A stretch of 36,713 bases of DNA from Byssothecium circinans. Lineage: Eukaryota; Ascomycota; Dothideomycetes; Pleosporales; Massarinaceae. Shown in pieces: positions 22,757 through 31,749 of the stretch (positions are counted from its first letter, which is position 1; every line of letters begins with the position of its first letter). The notes under the pieces were generated by a model, which saw only the letters and a program-made list of their open reading frames with translations, did not search any database and was not told where the DNA came from. Location of the stretch: positions 57,116-93,828 of the forward strand of contig ML977049.1 in assembly GCA_010015675.1 (NCBI GenBank), given 5' to 3'. The translations under genes were made by a program, and so were the position numbers.

Positions 22757-24597
22757 TTACACCCACTCAAGTACAATAGAGTCCCACAACCAGCCCCTCC
22801 ACTGCGTACTCCTGGTGACCTTCACATCCACTCTATTCGCTCCTTCTTTCAAACTCTCCTTCCCCACTGCAAACTGCAAGTTTCTCCATTCACCCGCCCT
22901 AGTAGCACCCCGATATGTATCCTGGCTATTTACCAACAACGCGCTATTTGTCGTGATATTCCCAATATTCACCTCATTCAGCAAGATATCCGCGCTGGAG
23001 CCCCCCGAGAACCCTGCAAGTGAAGCAGTCAACTTCGCTCCCGTTGCAGATGTTGGAATAGAGGAAACATTAAAGTTGATAGACCAAGTGCCGAGTGCGG
23101 ACTGTCCGAAACACCAGTCACTTGCCTTGGAAGTACCGACGGTGTAGGTCAAGTTTGCGGAACATTTTGAGATGCGCGCGTGTTCGAAGTGTGTGGGGCC
23201 CGAGAGGGCGAAACCGTCTGTTACGCGGTCAAAGTCGCCGATTTGGAAGATGCGGTCCTTAGTATTCGTGACAGTCCATGTTAAATTTTTGAGGCTGGTG
23301 AATCTGTTCTTCGCGATGGTGATGTTATTTTGTACGAACGATGTTGTGACGTCTGCAAGCTTTCCGCCATTCGACCACGCATAAAGTCCATAAGTGCCCG
23401 TCCTCACGTCTTTGATGCTGAACTTGCCGTCTGTATCCGCATACGCAGTGTAATAAAAGTCCTTGCCTTGATCTGCAGTACTAATGTTCGAGTTACTGTC
23501 GCCTAAGAATACCGCGGCGCCGGAAGCTGGACGTCCATCACTAAGGGTGAGATGCCCAGATATCAAGCCGCGAGACTGGTATGCGGCATCTTTGAACCAT
23601 GCATATGGCCAGTCTTTATCCTCTTCATTGTAGCGACGGTTTGCATCGTCTTTGGAGCCGTCGTTGAGGTACCAGAGCCAAGGACCCCAGGTTTTGCCGT
23701 CGGCGAAATCGTCGCTGGCGGAGGCGAGGTAGTGGGTTCCATGAATCATGTTAAGTTGGACTGCATCGCCGGTTTTAGATTCGCGATGGACCTGTTGCGA
23801 GAATCAGATTCCCGAGTCCCAATCTCAGACGTTGTGAAGACGTACCATGAGCTCTTGCTTCAAGTGATTGCCATTATAATAATCCTTCCCAGGATTAATA
23901 TACCAACTCCCGACCTCGTCCCCATAAACACCATAAGCCTTCTGTGTCCGAATAAACGCACTCCAGTCATACTTCGTCAAGAATGTCCCATCAGCTTTCT
24001 GCCACGTCTCATCCTGCACATTTGTCGCATTCAGATATTCTACCATGGGTGGCAGCACACCGTCCTTCACATCCGTATAGCCTCTCGAAAACGATGTGTT
24101 ATCCAAGCGCCAAAGAGTGCGGAACTCGCCCAATCGTGGTAATGCGTGGTTGACGAAGTATTGGTATGCGCCAGCGAGATCGTCGTGTATCACCCAGTGA
24201 AAGTCGCCTTCGCGCGCAGTGAATTTGACGTTTATCCACGATGATCCCGAGTCGACGATGGCGGCCGAGGTCCAGTTAAGATCCGATGCGGCTCCATCTA
24301 TATGATTTGGGTCAGTCTTAGGTTCGAGGAGATATCGAGAGGAGTAGGCTTACTGTAGCTCACGTAGTGACCAACCGCATTCCCTACACGATCTTTACCC
24401 TTATACCAAAGCTTATTCGCGTATTGCCTTCCTTGAGTGACGTTCCATATACCATTCCCCAATACCCACGTCGAGTTCCCAACCTCCGTCAGAAAGCTCT
24501 TGGGTTTCTGGCTCGGTTTCTTTTCTTCGGTCAATGATGGCGCAGCAATGGCGCACGCAGCAAGCGCAGCAACCTTGACGATGTGAAGGACACCCAT
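22757..24597 (-). CDS. Secreted rhamnogalacturonan lyase, PL4 family
   Basis: Minus strand; exons 24597-24354, 24297-23846 and 23791-22757. Introns of 56 and 54 nt are GT-AG and phase-consistent; 576 residues. The start gives a signal peptide (MGVLHIVKVAALAACAIAAP). The catalytic domain includes FHWVIHDDLAGAYQYF, LTKYDW (K190) and QLNMIHGTHY (H249, H252); in characterised PL4 lyases a Lys and a His about 60 residues apart are catalytic. Next come a fibronectin III-like domain (RGLISGHLTLSDGRPASGAA, DVRTGTYGLYAWSNGG) and a carbohydrate-binding-like C-terminal domain ending RGWLWDSIVLEWV. The enzyme cleaves rhamnose-galacturonate bonds of pectin outside the cell. The GSWYINPGKDYYNG block resembles the RglB-type subgroup. 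The gene looks intact. Confidence 0.88.
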
Positions 24598-25165
24598 CTC
24601 GACCCAAAATAAAAAAATAGAAGTGCCGCAGAGACAAATCGCGTCTTTTGCCTTTTTCTTACAGCTCCATGTTATAGCGTCCATGCTGCGGCTGGGAAAT
24701 TGTACATCGGTCATATACTCGGTGCTGTTTAGCCCGAGCCAATGGCAACAGTGGCTTGTTTTCGCGGGGTATCTGGAGATTACCCCGGAGATCGCCCTAG
24801 TGGCGTGGAGGAAACATTGTTCCTGCAATCGGAGTGTGGAAAGCCAGGATATTTTCGTGAGCTTTTCCTAGTCGTGTTCAGGAACGGATTTGAGGACCTG
24901 CGCGTCCGGGTTGTCGGAGTCATGGATGCAGGCTTCTGGATGGACGATGAAGGTCAAGAACAGGGAAGGGGGCATGAAAGGTATTTAAGATGGTATACCT
25001 TGAGATCATGGGACCAGAGAATAGGGAATAGCTGATAAACCCGAGAAATTGATGCACTGTCACTGGCTAAGGTCATCTCAACCTATTTGCTGAGAAGAGG
25101 CCACTGTGGTGGTTCGTACGGCGTCTATTTAAGGAAGCTCGCTAGATGCTAACAAGTTATTCTAC
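24598..25165. other. Promoter side of the lyase gene
   Basis: A plus-strand frame at 24742-25035 has no motif and is judged accidental. The region presumably holds the lyase promoter; no specific element recognised. Confidence 0.4.
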
Positions 25166-25275
25166 CATTGGCGGAGAAGAGCGCTTCCCTACTAGAAAAA
25201 ATATAGCTGCTAATTATTAGTATCGCGTTGGAAATTAGACTGTACTTACTAAGTCGGAATCTCAACAAAATGTAG
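25166..25275 (-). pseudogene. Decayed copy of the small two-exon gene at 27.9 kb
   Basis: Aligned without gaps over about 59 nt (centred on 25200-25260), this matches the exon-intron junction of the small gene at 27852-28282 at roughly three quarters identity. The shared block TTAGACTGTACT flanks the donor, which is GTAAGT here and GTGAGT there. The encoded end HFVEIPT parallels RFIEIPLR. The acceptor position (CTAG before TAG) is also kept. Most differences are C/T or G/A, and this copy is the more AT-rich, consistent with RIP-like decay. Its exon 1 upstream of the junction is not otherwise intact. Confidence 0.55.
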
Positions 25276-25735
25276 CCAAATCTTGGATGATAAGGGCGGA
25301 GCCGGATTGAAAATACATTTATTACTTTGAGAACAGCAGCGACTTCCAATGTGCTTTTTGGACGGATAAAAACAGCTGCCTAGAAGCTAGCATGTCTGAA
25401 ACCTATACGGTTATTAGTGGGCGTTCGCAATGGGGTTTTGAAGGGGTTAAGTTACCAGCGTGCTTCTTTCTCATGCGCGTACTGCGATTCTTTGGTAATG
25501 ACCGCTCGTGGGAAATAGGGAGTCATGAATATCGCAAGCTATAGCAGCTTTCTAAGAGATTTCCGAGCCATGTCGGGGATGCAGCGCTGTATGCTGCGCC
25601 GTTGACTGCGCCATAACTTGCTCGTGCTCTGCCATCACACACTCCCGAGGTCTTTGAACTCGCCTTTCATCCTCTCTATCACAAAAGAAATACAGAGACT
25701 AACGTAAACAATCATGTACCTTCTGCAAGGCATAT
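25276..25735. other. Interval upstream of truncated P450
   Basis: No coding sequence recognised. The missing N-terminal about 120 residues of the P450 would be expected here but are not found, so the break in the P450 is a real truncation and not an unnoticed exon. Confidence 0.4.
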
Positions 25736-27012
25736 TTGATAACCTTATTTCCAAAAAGCACGCTCTGGCATGGCGCTACACCGGGAAGACCGCATTCCAT
25801 TCTCAATGCGCTGGATCCCAAGACTCATGCACGATTTCGCAAGGCGATGGACTCGGGCTTTACCGAAAAAGCAGTGCAAATGCAGGATCCTATCCTGCAA
25901 AAAAATGTCGCCCTGTTCATTGCTCAACTCGAGAAGTTGACCTTAAAAGACACAAACGGGGCAGTAGTCAACATCGTCCGCTGGTTCAGCTTTGTTGGGT
26001 TTGATCTGGTCGGGGACTTGGGCTTTGGCGAACCTTTTGGTTGTTTAAAGAATTCGGAGCTTCATCCGTGGATTTCGACGATCTTCGCGTCACTCCGAGC
26101 GGCGACTTTGAGAGTATCCTTGAAATTCTACCCCAGCATGAGTTGGCTGTTTGGCCTCACCATCCCAAAGAGCGTAATGCAGAAGCAAATTCAACACTGG
26201 CAGCTGGCTGTGGAAAAGATGAATCGGCGACTCAATTCGGAGCAGGAGAGGCCCGATTTGATTTCCATGATCAAGCGAGATGAAGAGGGCATCAAAGGCA
26301 TCACGCTCGCTGAATTGCATGCAACGGCTTCAGTACTCATCATTGCCGGCAGTGAGACCACAGTCAGCGTGCTCAGTGGGACCACCAATTATCTCGTCAA
26401 AACCCCGCAAAAGCTTGCCACCCTCACAAGTGAAGTCCGTTCTTCATTTGGAAACGAAGGCGGCATGTCTATTACAGCACTCAAAGACTTACCCTACCTC
26501 AATGCTGTTATCCAGGAGGGCCTTCGCCTCTGCAATCCAACTTAGGGAGTCTCCAATTTTTTCGCGACGATTGCTAAGTCCAAACATACAGACCGGTGGG
26601 CGCACCTCGCCTCGTGCCACCGCAAGGTGCTTCAGTAGCTGGCAACTGGCTACCGCAAGGTACATACGTCAATGTCCACCCTCTTTCGTTATCTCGGTCT
26701 CCGAACATGTTTCACAGGCCCGAGGAGTTCTCACCGGAGCGCTGGCTTCGAGAAGACCCTGTTTTTGCCCACGACCAGCACAATGCCGCGCAGCCATTCC
26801 TTATCGGCCCCCGTTCGTGCATAGGCAGGCCCTTGGCGTTGGCGGAATTGCGGCTCATTCTAGCCAGGCTGGTATGGAAATTTGACTTACAGCAAGCTGA
26901 CACCCAACCGGGAGGACTTGATTGGAACTCGCAGCGGACTTTCTCCGTTGTGGAAAGGCGGCCGTTTGATGTCAGACTGCAGGTGCGGAAGGACGCGAGA
27001 GAAGGCTCTTAG
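25736..27012 (+). pseudogene. Cytochrome P450, N-terminally truncated, donor site lost
   Basis: The frame from about 25736 enters in the middle of a P450 (STLWHGATPGRPHSILNALD, then HARFRKAM). It contains the I-helix (LIIAGSETTVSVL), ExxR as EGLR in VIQEGLRLCNP, EEFSPERWLRE and the haem loop FLIGPRSCIG. It resembles fungal P450s of the isotrichodermin C-15 hydroxylase type. Two lesions: no membrane anchor or first about 120 residues can be found upstream, and the intron needed to join NPT to PVGAPRL (26542-26591, 50 nt, branch GCTAAG, acceptor ACAG) starts with TT where GT is expected. Unspliced, the frame ends at TAG 26543-26545. The C-terminal exon 26592-27012 is intact. Together with the terpene cyclase fragment downstream this suggests a former terpenoid pathway gene. 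Confidence 0.8.
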
Positions 27013-27439
27013 GCACATGCATGCAAATTATGTGATCTTTGACGAAAGCCTTCGATGTAAGGGATTGGCGATGGGCGATGTGCATTCGAGTGCGGTAAGG
27101 CTTGCGGGTAGATTTTTCAAATTGAAAGACCCAAAATAGGTGTTAAATAACGCTGAGTGAGTGTGTACTTAGTGGTCCCATTTATGAAATATGGCGTTTA
27201 ACCCCCGAGGTCTCCTGAAAGCATCATCGATCGTCCGCGTCCAGGACCCCGGCCTTTATAAAGCAGGGAAGGTAAACGACAAATGGGTAAGTGGCCAACT
27301 GTACTGGTCGCGATCTTGTATTGCCGGGTAGCAAGAACATATTGCATCAATACTCTACTATGTTTCTCACGCAGACTTTCATCGGCATCATAGCAGAGGT
27401 GGAGGCCGGCAAGCTGTGTTGCTCAACTAGCATGTACCT

Positions 27440-27790
27440 AGGTAGAGCTTAGTCTACACGCGGTTGCCCGCAACATTGCTTGTGGTCTTGGGCTAGGTGA
27501 TCAAGAATCAAAATGCCGACGGTCCTTGGGAGGCGAAACAGGAGGTTACAGCCTACGCAGTCATAACACTGCCTTGGCTACTTGCGATTCCATGGCACGG
27601 TTCCATACTTGCTGCTGGCAGGTCCCACCTCAAAAAGGCAAGCTCCATCTACTGGAACAGCGGCATGTATGGAACCAAGCGGACCACCTCTGGATCGAGA
27701 AAGTCGCATATTCATCAACTACTCATTCCGAGATGTCCTGCCTGGCGGCATCGAAGATCTCCCTTCCCCCGCTACCCACGGGAAACTGTG
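27440..27790 (+). pseudogene. Diterpene cyclase fragment, frameshifted
   Basis: From 27497 one frame reads KNQNADGPWEAKQEVTAYAV, the DGxW...TAYA repeat typical of the alpha-barrel domain of class II (copalyl diphosphate synthase-type) diterpene cyclases. It loses sense near 27640, where another frame continues with LLEQRHVWNQADHLWIEKVA and SEMSCLAASK, which matches the next part of the same domain. A fragment with a frameshift is the simplest reading. Upstream at 27215-27290 another scrap (VQDPGLYKAGKVNDKW) followed by GTAAGT may be an exon of the same gene, but I cannot assign it. No catalytic DxDD or DDxxD motif is present in the window. Confidence 0.6.
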
Positions 27791-27851
27791 GTAATTCTTC
27801 TCACTGGATTTGCTCAGGTCGCCTGACTGCAATGGTTCGCGTGGCAACCGT

Positions 27852-28282
27852 TTAAAGAGGGTTGTCAGGTGCTCGTACGAGTAAGATCTTCCAGCTTTGG
27901 CGCAGACGACATCTGGTCATGGGGCGTTTGCTACTGCGAGAACGAACCGTTAATCGCCAGTATCGTCTCGAAGATTAGACTGTACTCACCGAAGCGGAAT
28001 CTCAATGAAGCGTCTCAAACCCTTCCGCAAGTCCACATGCAACCTCCGTCGATTCACTTCATACTCCAGATCATATTTTCCATACGATCCATAATCCGGA
28101 CCTTCATCCCAATTACCCAACTCGCCTCTTAGCACCATATGATCACTGATCAGGTCCCTCATCTTTTTCATCCTCCGCCATCTGTGCCATCTCACACACG
28201 CTCGGCCGCACACCCACCGCACCTCGCCAGAGAGGCCTGATTCATAAGATAAGATGAGCGGGCACGCGAGGCGCTTAGACAT
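27852..28282 (-). CDS. Small two-exon protein of unknown function, repeated family
   Basis: Minus strand; exon 1 28282-27990, intron 27934-27989 (56 nt, GTGAGT donor, CGCAG acceptor), exon 2 27933-27852. The joined frame gives 124 residues, starting MSKRLACPLILSY, with WDEGPDYGSYGKYDLEYEVN and RRFIEIPLR near the junction, and a basic tail. A decayed copy at 25166-25275 keeps the same donor, acceptor and encoded junction, which supports these splice sites. The start codon lies 10 bp from the transposon insertion at 28292, so the original 5' end may have been cut off and the protein could be truncated. Family not recognised. Confidence 0.4.
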
Positions 28283-28291
28283 CTGGTGCGC

Positions 28292-28293
28292 TA
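28292..28293. repeat. Left TA target duplication
   Basis: TA next to the first base (C28294) of the inverted repeat; its partner is at 30409-30410. Confidence 0.85.
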
Positions 28294-28333
28294 CCGTAAC
28301 CGAGCGCGTGACGCCCGGGCCCGCGTGGCGCAC
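28294..28333 (+). repeat. Left terminal inverted repeat, 40 bp
   Basis: Identical to the reverse complement of 30369-30408. It contains CGCGTGACGC and CGCGTGGCGC, 17 bp start to start (internal positions 12-21 and 29-38), a doubled motif like that of the left element at 458-499. Confidence 0.95.
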
Positions 28334-28381
28334 ACTTTTCAAAATTCCACACCAACTTTGAAGCCTCACAACTCCACCAAT

Positions 28382-30247
28382 ATGGAGCCGATTGAGGCCG
28401 CGCTGGCGTCGCTGGAATCGCTGAAGCTTGGAGAAAAGCCGAATTATACTCAAACTGCGAAAAAGTATGGCTGTGATCGTACTACGTTGTCGCGCCGCCA
28501 CCGGGCCGTTCAGGGCACCCATGCGGGGAAGTGTGAAAATCAGCGATTACTTAACCCAACGCAAGAGAAGGAGCTAATATCATTTATTGATGGGCTTTGC
28601 GCAAAAGGACTGCCTCCTTCAAGGCAAATGATTCGAAATTTCGCATCAGAACTAGCTGGTAGAGAAGCTGGCAAAACCTGGGTGGCTCGCTTTATCCACC
28701 GACACAATATCGACCTTATATCAAAATGGACCACCGGCATTGACTCCACCCGCTATAGGGCTGATTCTGCCTTCAAATACGCTCTATATTTTAAGCTTTT
28801 ACGAAGGAAGATTGAGCAGTACAACGTCGAGCCTCGCCATATATATAATATGGATGAGAAGGGCTTCTTGATTGGGGTGCTCTCCAAGATGAAGAGAGTG
28901 TTCTCCCGACGCCGATATAAAGAGGGGGGCATCAAGCAAATGCTACAGGACGGTAACCGGGAGTGGATAACTACGATTACTTGTATTTGCGCCGACGGAA
29001 CTACCCTTACGCCTGCGCTTATCTATCAGGCAGCTTCTAGTAACATACAAGACTCCTAGCTACAAGATTTCAACCCTATAAAGCACCAGGCCTTCTTCAG
29101 CTCATCACCAAGTGGATGGACCAACAACAAGCTTGGGCTGGCATGGCTCAAACAGGTGTTCGATTGGGAGACAAAGGCCAAGGCAAGGCGTTCCTATCAA
29201 CTACTTATCCTAGATGGGCACGGCTCGCATGTTACTATGGAGTTTATTAAGTATTGCGACGACAATAGGATACTACTGGCTATATATCCACCTCATTCGA
29301 CCCATACGCTTCAGCCTCTCGACGTCTGCATGTTTAAGCCCCTCGCATTAGCTTACTCAGCTGAGCTCGCCGATTATATGGATAAATGCCAAGGGCTATC
29401 ATCAATCACTAAGAGAGACTTCTTCCGCTTCTTCTACAAGGCCTGGGCGGCATCCTTCAAGTCAAATACTATCCTGAAGGCCTTTGAAGCAACTGGTTTA
29501 TCACCATTTGATCCTCAGGTGGTACTACGCCGATTCGATATAGATGAGCAAGAAAGGCCTTCTTCAAGCGATAGTACAAGCTCAGTACTTAGCGCTTCAG
29601 ATTGGAGGAAGATTGAACGGCTTTTACGCAAAGTTGTTGCCGATATTTACGACTCTCGAGCCTAGCAGCTCAGCCAGACGATTCACACCATCTCAGTACG
29701 CAATACTCTACTCCAGCACGAGAATGGCCGCTTAAAAGAAGCTCTACTTAATGAGAAGAAGCGCCGGAAGCGTGGTAAGCCTCTACTACTTGAAGCACCA
29801 CCAGAGTACAATGGTGGAGCAGTCTTCTGGTCACCTACCAAAGTAAAGGAAGCCCGCGATCGCCAAGCGCAAAAGGAAGACCAAGAGAAGGCTCTACAAC
29901 TCCAAAAGGACGAGCAGAGTAAGCTTAAGGAAGCCCAGAAGGCTGAGAAAGCTCGCATGCTTGAGGAAAGGAGGCGTATGAGAGCAGTGGCAAAGGAAGT
30001 TCAACTACGGGAGCAACGGGCCAAAGCAGCTCAAAAAGAGGAGGCAAATATAGCCCGTCTAGCTAACCAGCAACTCAAGAACGACTCCAAGCAAGCTGCC
30101 AGAGGCAAGAAGAAGACTATTACGCCTCAATTAAGTGATGGAGAAGATGTTGGTGTAGAGCTCTCATCAATTGTAGATGTGGGGCCTACACCGGCCCGAT
30201 CGCGACGGGACCGGAAAATCAAGCTTCCGAAGCGCTTCTGCGAGTAG
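28382..30247 (+). pseudogene. Pogo/Fot1-type transposase, two in-frame amber codons
   Basis: One frame of 621 codons from ATG 28382 to TAG 30247. Domains: psq-type HTH (about 20-45, KPNYTQTAKKYGCDRTTLSR), Tc5-type HTH (about 55-120), and a DDE domain with D158 in NMDEKGF, D278 in LDGHGSH and D314 in QPLDVCMF (35 residues between the last two). The C-terminal about 190 residues form a charged coiled coil (EEANIARLANQQLKNDS). TAG codons at 29057-29059 (codon 226, after NIQDS) and 29663-29665 (codon 428, after DSRA) interrupt it. TGG to TAG is likely for the first and CAG or AAG to TAG for the second. Both lie before or just after the DDE core, so no functional product is expected without readthrough. 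Confidence 0.9.
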
Positions 30248-30368
30248 TATATAGCGCTAATCAAGTTTGCAAGCTTCTCTGAGTGCTGCACTAAAAAATC
30301 GCATCGATTTACTCTATATATGGAGCTGTACAGCTTCAAAAGTTTGTGGGTGGTAACACCTGAAAACC

Positions 30369-30408
30369 GTGCGCCACGCGGGCCCGGGCGTCACGCGCTC
30401 GGTTACGG
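30369..30408 (-). repeat. Right terminal inverted repeat, 40 bp
   Basis: Exact reverse complement of 28294-28333, with the same doubled motif at 17-bp spacing. Confidence 0.95.
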
Positions 30409-30410
30409 TA
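30409..30410. repeat. Right TA target duplication
   Basis: TA next to the outer base of the right inverted repeat, matching 28292-28293. Confidence 0.85.
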
Positions 30411-30505
30411 AGGGACGGCTGCCTGTGCCGAGGTTGGTGCCAACCAGGGTACTTTTGCACGGCACGAGCTTTCGTGTCATCTTCGTTCATCAAGGACGCG
30501 TCGCG

Positions 30506-30512
30506 TATAAAT
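30506..30512 (+). promoter_or_regulatory. TATA-like box, gene at 30558
   Basis: TATAAAT about 46 bp upstream of the first ATG (30558), and about 100 bp from the transposon end. Position fits a promoter for the downstream gene with start near 30540. Confidence 0.45.
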
Positions 30513-30557
30513 CCCATCCTGTCTCTCCCTCCATCTATTATCTGCATTGACAGCATC

Positions 30558-31749
30558 ATGACACCGACTACCACATCAAGGTCGGAAGGTCCAGAGGCTG
30601 CGGAATGCCGCGCCCGGGTGCAGCAGCAAGTTCTCCACCCAATGAAGGTCAAAGAAGCGAAGCTGACAACTCTTCCAGAACTATCAAAAGGCGCAATTTA
30701 TTGTCCGTCAAGTGTGTACGTTCACCGACTTTAGCATGCCATGGTCACGTTAATGGCCGGCACTCTTCCGGAGTTCTGGGCTCACTCTCATAGACGCCAA
30801 GAAGTAGAGCGTGAATCCGCCAAAATCCAGCAGAAATCGAAGACCGGAGGCAAGAAAGGGAGCGTTTCGAAGGAGAGCAGGTATGAGGTGCTAAGGTTAA
30901 GACGCGACGTTAACATTGCAATCAAGAAACTAGATGAGTATGCCACCTGAACTGAAGACAGCGCAGCCATAAGCTGATCGCTGACAATCGCGCAGAGAAC
31001 TCAGCGCAAACATCACTGCCTACAGTCAAGTTGAGCTACTGTCATTCACACAGATGATGGATTCGAGGCTACCGCGAGAGGTTCGCGACATGTGTTACGA
31101 ACATCTCATGGACCGCGTCGAGGGGTCCAACTTTAAAGTGCACCTATATCACGACAAGTTTCCGAAAAACATGTGGGCCGATAAGCCCGCTGTATTTCCA
31201 TGGACCTACCATTGGTCGAAGAAGCCCTTCTTCTACGAACATAGCGACTTTATAGGTGTCGACTTTGCGAGGGAGCTTGTGCAGATGTACTACCGCAAGG
31301 CAACTTTCACTCTCCACGAGCGAAGCTTCTCCACCTTTGATACCTGGATGAACCAGGACCCTTTCGGCTATGGCTTGCCCGTGTGTCGCAATCTTTGCCA
31401 ACTAGACATCTATCGAAAATTCGACTCGCCGGGCATGACTTTCAACTGCAATGCTTGCGCATACGTCGTAGATACGAAGAAAGCTATGAAGATCGCCATC
31501 GCCCGTAAAAAGGGCATTGTCGGCGGTCTAGCTCCCTTGGGTTTCCTTAGACGTCGTTGCGCCGTTAGAGTCAAATTCGGTGTATGGGCTGGAGCGATAG
31601 GCGTCTTCCAATTTCTAGAAACTGTGGAAGTTTTGATCCCTATCATTGCTTCACTCAAGGAGACCGGATGTATAGTCAAGATTCAGGCCGAAAAGAATGT
31701 GTTGAAGAGCTATGGGCTGCCTGACCGTCTCGGAAGATGGGTCGGTTGA
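30558..31749 (+). pseudogene. LPREVRD-type (F-box-like) protein, possible amber codon
   Basis: Exon 1 (30558-30937) and exon 2 (30996-31749) are joined by a 58-nt intron (GTATGC donor, branch GCTGAC, acceptor CGCAG). Exon 1 ends RLRRDVNIAIKKLDE; exon 2 contains SRLPREVRDMCYEHLMD and VDFARELVQMYYRKATF, a pattern common in fungal F-box-like families. From the ATG at 30558 the frame is open except for TAG at 30732-30734 (codon 59), after VYVHRL. The intact downstream part could start at the ATG at 30741, giving 316 residues; the full frame would be 377. So this is either a gene with a later start or one damaged by a CAG to TAG change. The fungus-specific function is unknown. The transposon end is about 150 bp upstream of the first ATG. 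Confidence 0.6.

Larger units (their letters stand above)
28294..30408 (+). mobile_element. Complete pogo/Fot1-type transposon, 2115 bp
   Basis: A 40-bp perfect inverted repeat (28294-28333 and 30369-30408) bounds a single transposase frame. TA dinucleotides at 28292-28293 and 30409-30410 are the expected target duplication. Past the 40 bp the two ends differ at two bases and then match for five more. The perfect repeats suggest recent activity, but the transposase has two in-frame TAG codons, so this copy would now need help from another. It lies between the small minus-strand gene (ends 10 bp away) and the gene at 30558, separating or driving both promoters. Confidence 0.95.

Noticed and set aside
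27893..27925. Kinase-like DDIWSWG on the plus strand
   Set aside because: No other kinase motifs around; the minus-strand splice sites are conserved in the second copy, so the plus frame is probably accidental.
165..30734. Complete reassignment of TAG to an amino acid
   Set aside because: TAG also ends intact genes at the expected place (for example the peptide transporter), and the stops occur mostly in transposons and decaying genes.
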